Below, in pieces: positions 1-9,799 of a stretch of DNA of 64,000 bases (positions are counted from its first letter, which is position 1; each line of letters opens with the position of its first letter). The position numbers and the translations under genes were made by a program. The DNA comes from Molossus alvarezi. Taxonomy: Eukaryota > Chordata > Mammalia > Chiroptera > Molossidae. Under the pieces are notes generated by a model. It saw nothing but the letters and a program-made list of their open reading frames with translations. It made no database searches and was not told the origin of the DNA. The DNA is taken from positions 124,001 through 188,000 of the forward strand of contig JBAWUJ010000080.1 in assembly GCA_037176705.1 (NCBI GenBank). Reading direction: 5' to 3'.

Positions 1-151
1 ATTGGAGTGTTAAACAGTGTTGTAAGTAAATGCAGGTGTCTGTCTTCTTTCCTATGTGACCAGGAAAGTCAACCTGTACTAGTTGATGAGGCAGCCTTTC
101 AACATACTACCTTTTAGCCCTGCATATGTGTTGTTTGCCTGGAAGTGTCTA

Positions 152-158
152 TGAGTCA
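152..158 (+). other. AP-1-like heptamer, lost in some copies
   Basis: tgagtca is a perfect AP-1/TRE core. It is present in most copies but is changed to tgagtcg in copies 16, 17, 18, 19 and 21. A 7-mer is expected by chance about once per 8 kb per strand orientation, so this is weak; its main use is as a variant marker. Confidence 0.2.
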
Positions 159-223
159 TCTTGATATCCAACAAAGGCTGGGCTGCAGAAATCAAACACA
201 TTGGTTAGGGCAATGTTCAGGTC

Positions 224-231
224 ATGCAAAT
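224..231 (+). other. Perfect octamer (POU/Oct) motif, one per monomer
   Basis: atgcaaat is the consensus site for POU-domain factors such as Oct-1. It recurs at the same offset in every copy. It lies in subrepeat I at the position that aligns with the CENP-B-like box of subrepeat II, anchored by ttaggg here (205-210) and ctaggg there (828-833). An 8-mer can occur by chance, so function is uncertain. Confidence 0.35.
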
Positions 232-568
232 CTACACCCTATTCAGTTCTACACACATTCTTTAAAGTTGTTACCGAATGAATCAGTGTCATTCTTGGAT
301 CCATCATACATTTCACGGTTTGTACCGATTTCCTCAAAAAACATAAGGAGTAGATACCTGTTTTCTCCTCAGAACTCAAAGTAAACGCTTTCCATCATTG
401 TGAAATGCTGGAATTGTACCTTGTTCATGAATGGAATCTCCTGAACCTATCTTTCTAATTCCCTGTGACGAATTCAGCCTATTTCTTGATAACTGACAAG
501 TACTCAATCCCTTTATTCCAGCCATTAGAACCAAAAGGTGATCAATTTAAAAGAGGGAGTGTCAGTCT

Positions 569-817
569 TTGAACAATGGACATGGATTCACTTGTTTCAA
601 GACTATTTCCCCGAAGCACCTATGGGAATACCCTGGCATAGTCAAAAGTGTTCATGACTGGTGTTCTTTCTGTGCAGAACAATATAATAACGTTCAGTTC
701 AAGAGCAGAATGGATACCTTAATACGGTTGCAGTGTCCAATTGAGTGTTTAGTGGCTCTCTGTTCAAAGAACTGTGTTCCAATAGACAACCTTCTTCAAA
801 TAATGTCCAAATATTGA
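569..817 (+). other. 82-codon recurring ORF, probably non-coding
   Basis: Begins MNNGHGFTCF in subrepeat II. It is cut to 71 codons in copies 3 and 7 by loss of one a (ccatag for ccaatag); the same loss occurs in copy 28. One-base deletions upstream in copies 20, 28 and 33 open a different frame through the same DNA, containing FEQWTWIHLF. Repeated frame changes with no consequence for copy survival argue against a selected protein. Confidence 0.2.
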
Positions 818-837
818 GAAAAAGATTCTAGGGCTAT

Positions 838-854
838 ACCCGCTTCACACGAAA
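838..854 (-). other. CENP-B-box-like motif (one per monomer, all 33 copies)
   Basis: On the minus strand this 17-mer reads tttcgtgtgaagcgggt. It matches all nine essential bases of the CENP-B box (nTTCGnnnnAnnCGGGn) and 14 of 17 positions of the fuller consensus yttcgttggaarcggga; the differences are at two central bases and the last base. CENP-B is the mammalian centromere protein that binds this box in alpha satellite and mouse minor satellite. The motif is present in every copy, spaced about 1960 bp. Copy 33 has one substitution in a free position (cacgcg on the plus strand), which leaves the essential bases intact. The expected number of chance matches to nine fixed bases on two strands of 1960 bp is about 0.015, and lower still because the box needs two CpGs in CpG-poor DNA. 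Binding itself is inferred, not shown. Confidence 0.7.
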
Positions 855-1169
855 TGGAACCACCACTGATGTACAGTTGTTCAGATTACGTGTTCTTAGT
901 ACAGTTGTGGAAAGTATTGATGTAAGGAAATGTGGCAACCTGACTTTTGATAGGTCCTTAGACATACTTTTCACTCTACTTTGTTTGTAGGAGAGTGTAT
1001 ACAACCATACCTATTCCAAATGAACTGTGTTAGAACTCTTCACTTCAGTGGCACAAAAGTCACTTCCATGAAGCCTAGAGCGTGAGGACCCTCAAAGCAT
1101 ATATTGTTTTGGTTAAGTGTTTAAGAAATGTCCTTTTGTAAAGGGGTAATCACACTTAAACTTCGCAGT

Positions 1170-1193
1170 GTAAGTTTTTTTCTCTTGTTCCAG
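1170..1193 (+). other. Splice-signal-like sequence: gtaagt then pyrimidine tract and cag
   Basis: gtaagt (1170-1175) is directly followed by a run of T and C residues ending in cag at 1193, a strong-looking 3' splice-site pattern. Similar pyrimidine-AG ends lie at 521, 677, 990 and 1449, and a second gtaagt at 22-27. These could be relics of an ancient transcribed gene or chance in T-rich DNA. No exon of convincing coding content links them. Confidence 0.15.
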
Positions 1194-1449
1194 ACAAAGA
1201 GACACAAGACTTGCTGGTGCAGTCTTGGATATCCTGAATTATGGGCAAAACTCTGTGAGAGCCAGGGGCCACATTCACTCAGTGGCAGGTTTTTCCCTGG
1301 GAAGTTAAGTACCTTTGCAGGGAAACTGTGAACAAACATGTTCTAGTCAAACAACTGTGGGAATGAATGAATATTTCCATTTGGGTTAAGTTAATGCACA
1401 GATCTTGAGTAACATGAACACTTTAACGTTCATTCTCCTCGTTTTATAG

Positions 1450-1672
1450 GGAGATCCAGTCATATCATGGAAAGAACAACTAGGACAGAGCCCACTTATG
1501 TGTAGATCAAAAGTTACCCCTTTTTGTGTTCTGTGTTGTTCATGGTTTCAAAGATTGGATCGTATTGAAGCCCATTTTTGAAGGCGATACTTGGAAAAAG
1601 TTTGGTTTCTGCTGTAGCAGTTGGTTTTACATGATTCTTACTCAGAACAGTGAACCAACGTATGGCCAAGAC
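1450..1672 (+). pseudogene. Possible degraded Spindlin/SSTY-like coding remnant
   Basis: This is tentative. From 1453 a 42-codon open stretch begins DPVISWKEQ and contains SPLM and FCV. It ends at a TGA (1579-1581). A +1 shift opens a second stretch from 1580 (EGDTWKKFG, then SSWFYMILTQ) up to a TGA at 1673. From memory of the Spindlin/SSTY family, the order and spacing resemble the first Tudor-like repeat (PVTQWKGT, then FDCVYG) followed by the second (VEHMFE, EWRGM, NTWFYIT), with roughly 30 residues missing. Another stretch in subrepeat I (IEHLCEGEQ near 1834-1860) could match VEHMFE again. The resemblance is short, broken and unaligned by software, so it may be chance. The region is identical or nearly so in all copies. 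Confidence 0.22.
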
Positions 1673-1795
1673 TGAATCAATGGGAAGACTGATAACTACT
1701 GGTGTCACACATGTGCATTCTTGACGCAGTGAAAGTGAACACATCTAAAGTGATGTAGTTGAAACATTGGTTGTCTCCATGCAAGGAGTAAATCC

Positions 1796-2077
1796 ATGAA
1801 TTGGAAGACACTGACAACACCAAGGGTTTTTCACATTGAACATCTCTGTGAAGGAGAACAAGAGGAGTGTTCTAGAGAAAATGCTCTTGTGCAGTGGACC
1901 TGGGTATCCATTTCAATGACTTACACACTAACTATGCCCGGTGTGCAGGGCATACTTTACATTGGAGTGTTAAACAGTGTTGTAAGTAAATGCAGGTGTC
2001 TGCCTTCTTTCCTATGTGACCAGGAAAGTCAACCTGTACTAGTTGATGAGGCAGCCTTTCAACATACTACCTTTTAG
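1796..2077 (+). other. 93-codon recurring ORF, probably non-coding
   Basis: Longest recurring ORF of the unit, starting MNWKTLTTPR and spanning the junction between copies 1 and 2. It recurs in every copy (105 codons in the copy at 23315 because of a 1-base deletion upstream). Between copies I see by eye about a dozen amino-acid changes (for example P/S, C/G, A/G, E/Q, K/N, F/S) against about five silent ones, close to what unconstrained sequence gives. I see no Kozak context, signal peptide or known domain that I would trust. It contains a QWTW peptide that also appears in subrepeat II because the two are homologous DNA. Confidence 0.25.
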
Positions 2078-2479
2078 CCCTGCATATGTGTTGTTTGCCT
2101 GGAAGTGTCTATGAGTCATCTTGATATCCAACAAAGGCTGGGCTGCAGAAATCAAACACATTGGTTAGGGCAATGTTCAGGTCATGCAAATCTACACCCT
2201 ATTCAGTTCTACACACATTCTTTAAAGTTGTTACCGAATGAATCAGTGTCATTCTTGGATCCATCATACATTTCACGGTTTGTACCGATTTCCTCAAAAA
2301 ACATAAGGAGTAGATACCTGTTTTCTCCTGAGAATTCAAAGTAAACGCTTTCCATCATTGTGAAATGCTGGAATTGTACCTTGTTCATGAATGGAATCTC
2401 CTGAACCTATCTTTCTAATTCCCTGTGACGAATTCAGCCTATTTCTTGATAACTGACAAGTACTCAATCCCTTTATTCC
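1838..2479 (+). repeat. Subrepeat I of the monomer (spans copy 1/copy 2 junction)
   Basis: First of three diverged subrepeats of about 650 bp inside each monomer; this instance is 642 bp. Three landmarks are shared with II and III. The first is cagtggacctggg at 1892 (cf. caatggacatgg at 574 and cagtcttggatatcc at 1220). The second is accaggaaag followed by ctgtactagttga (cf. II tgcagaacaa followed by gttcagttcaa, and III tgcagggaaa followed by gttctagtcaa). The third is ttagggcaat (205-214 in copy 1; cf. ctagggctat at 828 and ctaggacaga at 1480). The edges were set by me 54 bp upstream of the first landmark and are approximate. The position equivalent to the CENP-B box holds a POU octamer here. 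Confidence 0.6.
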
Positions 2480-3920
2480 AGCCATTAGAACCAAAAGGTG
2501 ATCAATTTAAAAGAGGGAGTGTCAGTCTTTGAACAATGGACATGGATTCACTTGTTTCAAGACTATTTCCCCGAAGCACCTATGGGAATACCCTGGCATA
2601 GTCAAAAGTGTTCATGACTGGTGTTCTTTCTGTGCAGAACAATATAATAACGTTCAGTTCAAGAGCAGAATGGATACCTTAATACGGTTGCAGTGTCCAA
2701 TTGAGTGTTTAGTGGCTCTCTGTTCAAAGAACAGTGTTCCAATAGACAACCTTCTTCAAATAATGTCCAAATATTGAGAAAAAGATTCTAGGGCTATACC
2801 CGCTTCACACGAAATGGAACCACCACTGATGTACAGTTGTTCAGATTACGTGTTCTTAGTACAGTTGTGGAAAGTATTGATGTAAGGAAATGTGGCAACC
2901 TGACTTTTGATAGGTCCTTAGACATACTTTTCACTCTACTTTGTTTGTAGGAGAGTGTATACAACCATACCTATTCCAAATGAACTGTGTTAGAACTCTT
3001 CACTTCAGTGGCACAAAAGTCACTTCCATGAAGCCTAGAGCGTGAGGACCCTCAAAGCATATATTGTTTTGGTTAAGTGTTTAAGAAATGTCCTTTTGTA
3101 AAGGTGTAATCACACTTAAACTTCGCAGTGTAAGTTTTTTTCTCTTGTTCCAGACAAAGAGACACAAGACTTGCTGGTGCAGTCTTGGATATCCTGAATT
3201 ATGGGCAAAACTCTGTGAGAGCCAGGGGCCACATTCACTCAGTGGCATGTTTTTCCCTGGGAAGTTAAGTACCTTTGCAGGGAAATTGTGAACAAACATG
3301 TTCTAGTCAAACAACTGTGGGAATGAATGAATATTTCCATTTGGGTTAAGTTAATGCACAGATCTTGAGTAACATGAACACTTTAACGTTCATTCTCCTC
3401 GTTTTATAGGGAGATCCAGTCATATCATGGAAAGAACAACTAGGACAGAGCCCACTTATGTGTAGATCAAAAGTTACCCCTTTTTGTGTTCTGTGTTGTT
3501 CATGGTTTCAAAGATTGGATCGTATTGAAGCCCATTTTTGAAGGCGATACTTGGAAAAAGTTTGGTTTCTGCTGTAGCAGTTGGTTTTACATGATTCTTA
3601 CTCAGAACAGTGAACCAACGTATGGCCAAGACTGAATCAATGGAAAGACTGATAACTACTGGTGTCACACATGTGCATTCTTGACGCAGTGAAAGTGAAC
3701 ACATCTAAAGTGATGTAGTTGAAACATTGGTTGTCTCCATGCAAGGAGTAAATCCATGAATTGGAAGACACTGACAACACCAAGGGTTTTTCACATTGAA
3801 CATCTCTGTGAAGGAGAACAAGAGGAGTGTTCTAGAGAAAATGCACTTGTGCAGTGGACCTGGGTATCCATTTCAATGACTTACACACTAACTATGCCCG
3901 GTGTGCAGGGCATACTTTAC
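1961..3920 (+). repeat. Copy 2, monomer type B
   Basis: Type B markers: tgtctgcc at the start, gagaattc (extra EcoRI site), aacagtgttcc instead of aactgtgttcc, aaaggtgtaa, ggcatgttt and gaaattgtg. CENP-B-like box at 2798-2814 (minus). Confidence 0.97.
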
Positions 3921-5879
3921 ATTGGAGTGTTAAACAGTGTTGTAAGTAAATGCAGGTGTCTGTCTTCTTTCCTATGTGACCAGGAAAGTCAACCTGTACT
4001 AGTTGATGAGGCAGCCTTTCAACATACTACCTTTTAGCCCTGCATATGTGTTGTTTGCCTGGAAGTGTCTATGAGTCATCTTGATATCCAACAAAGGCTG
4101 GGCTGCAGAAATCAAACACATTGGTTAGGGCAATGTTCAGGTCATGCAAATCTACACCCTATTCAGTTCTACACACATTCTTTAAAGTTGTTACCGAATG
4201 AATCAGTGTCATTCTTGGATCCATCATACATTTCACGGTTTGTACCGATTTCCTCAAAAAACATAAGGAGTAGATACCTGTTTTCTCCTCAGAACTCAAA
4301 GTAAACGCTTTCCATCATTGTGAAATGCTGGAATTGTACCTTGTTCATGAATGGAATCTCCTGAACCTATCTTTCTAATTCCCTGTGACGAATTCAGCCT
4401 ATTTCTTGATAACTGACAAGTACTCAATCCCTTTATTCCAGCCATTAGAACCAAAAGGTGATCAATTTAAAAGAGGGAGTGTCAGTCTTTGAACAATGGA
4501 CATGGATTCACTTGTTTCAAGACTATTTCCCCGAAGCACCTATGGGAATACCCTGGCATAGTCAAAAGTGTTCATGACTGGTGTTCTTTCTGTGCAGAAC
4601 AATATAATAACGTTCAGTTCAAGAGCAGAATGGATACCTTAATACGGTTGCAGTGTCCAATTGAGTGTTTAGTGGCTCTCTGTTCAAAGAACTGTGTTCC
4701 ATAGACAACCTTCTTCAAATAATGTCCAAATATTGAGAAAAAGATTCTAGGGCTATACCCGCTTCACACGAAATGGAACCACCACTGATGTACTGTTGTT
4801 CAGATTACGTGTTCTTAGTACAGTTGTGGAAAGTATTGATGTAAGGAAATGTGGCAACCTGACTTTTGATAGGTCCTTAGACATACTTTTCACTCTACTT
4901 TGTTTGTAGGAGAGTGTATACAACCATACCTATTCCAAATGAACTGTGTTAGAACTCTTCACTTCAGTGGCACAAAAGTCACTTCCATGAAGCCTAGAGC
5001 GTGAGGACCCTCAAAGCATATATTGTTTTGGTTAAGTGTTTAAGAAATGTCCTTTTGTAAAGGTGTAATCACACTTAAACTTAGCAGTGTAAGTTTTTTT
5101 CTCTTGTTCCAGACAAAGAGACACAAGACTTGCTGGTGCAGTCTTGGATATCCTGAATTATGGGCAAAACTCTGTGAGAGCCAGGGGCCACATTCACTCA
5201 GTGGCATGTTTTTCCCTGGGAAGTTAAGTACTTTTGCAGGGAAACTGTGAACAAACATGTTCTAGTCAAACAACTGTGGGAATGAATGAATATTTCCATT
5301 TGGGTTAAGTTAATGCACAGATCTTGAGTAACATGAACACTTTAACGTTCATTCTCCTCGTTTTATAGGGAGATCCAGTCATATCATGGAAAGAACAACT
5401 AGGACAGAGCCCACTTATGTGTAGATCAAAAGTTATCCCTTTTTGTGTTCTGTGTTGTTCATGGTTTCAAAGATTGGATCGTATTGAAGCCCATTTTTGA
5501 AGGCGATACTTGGAAAAAGTTTGGTTTCTGCTGTAGCAGTTGGTTTTACATGATTCTTACTCAGAACAGTGAACCAACGTATGGCCAAGACTGAATCAAT
5601 GGAAAGACTGATAACTACTGGTGTCACACATGTGCATTCTTGACGCAGTGAAAGTGAACACATCTAAAGTGATGTAGTTGAAACATTGGTTGTCTCCATG
5701 CAAGGAGTAAATCCATGAATTGGAAGACACTGACAACACCAAGGGTTTTTCACATTGAACATCTCTGTGAAGGAGAACAAGAGGAGTGTTCTAGAGAAAA
5801 TGCACTTGTGCAGTGGACCTGGGTATCCATTTCAATGACTTACACACTAACTATGCCCGGTGTGCAGGGCATACTTTAC
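3921..5879 (+). repeat. Copy 3, monomer type C (1959 bp)
   Basis: Type C markers: one a lost (ccatag), gtactgttg, cttagcag, gtacttttgc and agttatccc. It keeps ctcagaactc as in type A. CENP-B-like box at 4757-4773 (minus). Confidence 0.97.
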
Positions 5880-7839
5880 ATTGGAGTGTTAAACAGTGTT
5901 GTAAGTAAATGCAGGTGTCTGTCTTCTTTCCTATGTGACCAGGAAAGTCAACCTGTACTAGTTGATGAGGCAGCCTTTCAACATACTACCTTTTAGCCCT
6001 GCATATGTGTTGTTTGCCTGGAAGTGTCTATGAGTCATCTTGATATCCAACAAAGGCTGGGCTGCAGAAATCAAACACATTGGTTAGGGCAATGTTCAGG
6101 TCATGCAAATCTACACCCTATTCAGTTCTACACACATTCTTTAAAGTTGTTACCGAATGAATCAGTGTCATTCTTGGATCCATCATACATTTCACGGTTT
6201 GTACCGATTTCCTCAAAAAACATAAGGAGTAGATACCTGTTTTCTCCTCAGAACTCAAAGTAAACGCTTTCCATCATTGTGAAATGCTGGAATTGTACCT
6301 TGTTCATGAATGGAATCTCCTGAACCTATCTTTCTAATTCCCTGTGACGAATTCAGCCTATTTCTTGATAACTGACAAGTACTCAATCCCTTTATTCCAG
6401 CCATTAGAACCAAAAGGTGATCAATTTAAAAGAGGGAGTGTCAGTCTTTGAACAATGGACATGGATTCACTTGTTTCAAGACTATTTCCCCGAAGCACCT
6501 ATGGGAATACCCTGGCATAGTCAAAAGTGTTCATGACTGGTGTTCTTTCTGTGCAGAACAATATAATAACGTTCAGTTCAAGAGCAGAATGGATACCTTA
6601 ATACGGTTGCAGTGTCCAATTGAGTGTTTAGTGGCTCTCTGTTCAAAGAACTGTGTTCCAATAGACAACCTTCTTCAAATAATGTCCAAATATTGAGAAA
6701 AAGATTCTAGGGCTATACCCGCTTCACACGAAATGGAACCACCACTGATGTACAGTTGTTCAGATTACGTGTTCTTAGTACAGTTGTGGAAAGTATTGAT
6801 GTAAGGAAATGTGGCAACCTGACTTTTGATAGGTCCTTAGACATACTTTTCACTCTACTTTGTTTGTAGGAGAGTGTATACAACCATACCTATTCCAAAT
6901 GAACTGTGTTAGAACTCTTCACTTCAGTGGCACAAAAGTCACTTCCATGAAGCCTAGAGCGTGAGGACCCTCAAAGCATATATTGTTTTGGTTAAGTGTT
7001 TAAGAAATGTCCTTTTGTAAAGGGGTAATCACACTTAAACTTCGCAGTGTAAGTTTTTTTCTCTTGTTCCAGACAAAGAGACACAAGACTTGCTGGTGCA
7101 GTCTTGGATATCCTGAATTATGGGCAAAACTCTGTGAGAGCCAGGGGCCACATTCACTCAGTGGCAGGTTTTTCCCTGGGAAGTTAAGTACCTTTGCAGG
7201 GAAACTGTGAACAAACATGTTCTAGTCAAACAACTGTGGGAATGAATGAATATTTCCATTTGGGTTAAGTTAATGCACAGATCTTGAGTAACATGAACAC
7301 TTTACCGTTCATTCTCCTCGTTTTATAGGGAGATCCAGTCATATCATGGAAAGAACAACTAGGACAGAGCCCACTTATGTGTAGATCAAAAGTTACCCCT
7401 TTTTGTGTTCTGTGTTGTTCATGGTTTCAAAGATTGGATCGTATTGAAGCCCATTTTTGAAGGCGATACTTGGAAAAAGTTTGGTTTCTGCTGTAGCAGT
7501 TGGTTTTACATGATTCTTACTCAGAACAGTGAACCAACGTATGGCCAAGACTGAATCAATGGGAAGACTGATAACTACTGGTGTCACACATGTGCATTCT
7601 TGACGCAGTGAAAGTGAACACATCTAAAGTGATGTAGTTGAAACATTGGTTGTCTCCATGCAAGGAGTAAATCCATGAATTGGAAGACACTGACAACACC
7701 AAGGGTTTTTCACATTGAACATCTCTGTGAAGGAGAACAAGAGGAGTGTTCTAGAGAAAATGCACTTGTGCAGTGGACCTGGGTATCCATTTCAATGACT
7801 TACACACTAACTATGCCCGGTGTGCAGGGCATACTTTAC
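5880..7839 (+). repeat. Copy 4, type A variant (A')
   Basis: Type A throughout most of its length (ctcagaactc, aaaggggtaa, ggcaggttt, tgggaagac) but atgcactt at its end, as in types B and C. Private tttaccgttc near 7304. It is an extra copy between two A-B-C trimers. CENP-B-like box at 6717-6733 (minus). Confidence 0.97.
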
Positions 7840-9799
7840 ATTGGAGTGTTAAACAGTGTTGTAAGTAAATGCAGGTGTCTGTCTTCTTTCCTATGTGACC
7901 AGGAAAGTCAACCTGTACTAGTTGATGAGGCAGCCTTTCAACATACTACCTTTTAGCCCTGCATATGTGTTGTTTGCCTGGAAGTGTCTATGAGTCATCT
8001 TGATATCCAACAAAGGCTGGGCTGCAGAAATCAAACACATTGGTTAGGGCAATGTTCAGGTCATGCAAATCTACACCCTATTCAGTTCTACACACATTCT
8101 TTAAAGTTGTTACCGAATGAATCAGTGTCATTCTTGGATCCATCATACATTTCACGGTTTGTACCGATTTCCTCAAAAAACATAAGGAGTAGATACCTGT
8201 TTTCTCCTCAGAACTCAAAGTAAACGCTTTCCATCATTGTGAAATGCTGGAATTGTACCTTGTTCATGAATGGAATCTCCTGAACCTATCTTTCTAATTC
8301 CCTGTGACGAATTCAGCCTATTTCTTGATAACTGACAAGTACTCAATCCCTTTATTCCAGCCATTAGAACCAAAAGGTGATCAATTTAAAAGAGGGAGTG
8401 TCAGTCTTTGAACAATGGACATGGATTCACTTGTTTCAAGACTATTTCCCCGAAGCACCTATGGGAATACCCTGGCATAGTCAAAAGTGTTCATGACTGG
8501 TGTTCTTTCTGTGCAGAACAATATAATAACGTTCAGTTCAAGAGCAGAATGGATACCTTAATACGGTTGCAGTGTCCAATTGAGTGTTTAGTGGCTCTCT
8601 GTTCAAAGAACTGTGTTCCAATAGACAACCTTCTTCAAATAATGTCCAAATATTGAGAAAAAGATTCTAGGGCTATACCCGCTTCACACGAAATGGAACC
8701 ACCACTGATGTACAGTTGTTCAGATTACGTGTTCTTAGTACAGTTGTGGAAAGTATTGATGTAAGGAAATGTGGCAACCTGACTTTTGATAGGTCCTTAG
8801 ACATACTTTTCACTCTACTTTGTTTGTAGGAGAGTGTATACAACCATACCTATTCCAAATGAACTGTGTTAGAACTCTTCACTTCAGTGGCACAAAAGTC
8901 ACTTCCATGAAGCCTAGAGCGTGAGGACCCTCAAAGCATATATTGTTTTGGTTAAGTGTTTAAGAAATGTCCTTTTGTAAAGGGGTAATCACACTTAAAC
9001 TTCGCAGTGTAAGTTTTTTTCTCTTGTTCCAGACAAAGAGACACAAGACTTGCTGGTGCAGTCTTGGATATCCTGAATTATGGGCAAAACTCTGTGAGAG
9101 CCAGGGGCCACATTCACTCAGTGGCAGGTTTTTCCCTGGGAAGTTAAGTACCTTTGCAGGGAAACTGTGAACAAACATGTTCTAGTCAAACAACTGTGGG
9201 AATGAATGAATATTTCCATTTGGGTTAAGTTAATGCACAGATCTTGAGTAACATGAACACTTTAACGTTCATTCTCCTCGTTTTATAGGGAGATCCAGTC
9301 ATATCATGGAAAGAACAACTAGGACAGAGCCCACTTATGTGTAGATCAAAAGTTACCCCTTTTTGTGTTCTGTGTTGTTCATGGTTTCAAAGATTGGATC
9401 GTATTGAAGCCCATTTTTGAAGGCGATACTTGGAAAAAGTTTGGTTTCTGCTGTAGCAGTTGGTTTTACATGATTCTTACTCAGAACAGTGAACCAACGT
9501 ATGGCCAAGACTGAATCAATGGGAAGACTGATAACTACTGGTGTCACACATGTGCATTCTTGACGCAGTGAAAGTGAACACATCTAAAGTGATGTAGTTG
9601 AAACATTGGTTGTCTCCATGCAAGGAGTAAATCCATGAATTGGAAGACACTGACAACACCAAGGGTTTTTCACATTGAACATCTCTGTGAAGGAGAACAA
9701 GAGGAGTGTTCTAGAGAAAATGCTCTTGTGCAGTGGACCTGGGTATCCATTTCAATGACTTACACACTAACTATGCCCGGTGTGCAGGGCATACTTTAC
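7840..9799 (+). repeat. Copy 5, monomer type A
   Basis: Matches copy 1 at every marker I compared, including atgctctt. It starts the second A-B-C trimer. CENP-B-like box at 8677-8693 (minus). Confidence 0.97.

Larger units (their letters stand above)
145..384 (+). other. 79-codon recurring ORF, probably non-coding
   Basis: Begins MSMSHLDIQQ and ends in QNSK or ENSK, depending on the copy. It is open in all copies except copy 13, where an inserted g (cacgggtttg, near 23832) shifts the frame and ends it after 69 codons. No recognisable domain. It covers the octamer and the AP-1-like heptamer. It persists because the array is homogenised, not from any visible protein constraint. Confidence 0.2.
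520..1164 (+). repeat. Subrepeat II of the monomer (carries the CENP-B-like box)
   Basis: Second subrepeat, about 645 bp. Its first landmark, caatggacatgg at 574, lies 642 bp from the equivalent in subrepeat I and 646 bp from that in III. The strongest match to III is ctagggctatacccgctt (828-845) against ctaggacagagcccactt (1480-1497), with 13 of 18 positions equal by eye. Further downstream, gtattgatg pairs with gtattgaag of III. Only this subrepeat keeps a CENP-B-box match (838-854). Boundaries are approximate. Confidence 0.6.
1165..1837 (+). repeat. Subrepeat III of the monomer
   Basis: Third subrepeat, about 673 bp. It aligns best with II around ctaggacagagcccactt (1480-1497). With I it shares caggggccacattcactca of III against cagggcatactttacatt of I, downstream of the first landmark. 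The position equivalent to the CENP-B box (1490-1506) has lost both halves of the motif. It contains the run of T and C residues ending in cag at 1193 and the segment with weak Spindlin-like resemblance (1450-1672). Boundaries are approximate. Confidence 0.55.
1..1960 (+). repeat. Copy 1, monomer type A
   Basis: Full unit used here as the reference. Type A markers: ctcagaactc (so no second EcoRI site), aaaggggtaa, ggcaggttt, tgggaagac and atgctctt. It has T at base 43 (tgtctgtc). CENP-B-like box at 838-854 (minus). Confidence 0.97.

Noticed and set aside
205..210. ttaggg as telomeric repeat
   Set aside because: It is a single occurrence per monomer within the landmark block of subrepeat I, not a tandem run.
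178..300. GCRNQTHW and LKLLPNESVSFL in the 79-codon ORF as a second Spindlin-like first domain
   Set aside because: The match is to few residues, and the DNA-level subrepeat alignment would place different residues there; I kept only the better stretch at 1450-1672 as a low-confidence idea.
601..620. ccccgaagc near 610 as a second CENP-B box
   Set aside because: On the minus strand it has TTCG, but the required A and CGGG do not follow at the right spacing.
1..1960. Retrotransposon or endogenous retrovirus unit
   Set aside because: No LTR edges, poly-A tail, target-site duplication or reverse-transcriptase motif is visible; the units join seamlessly.
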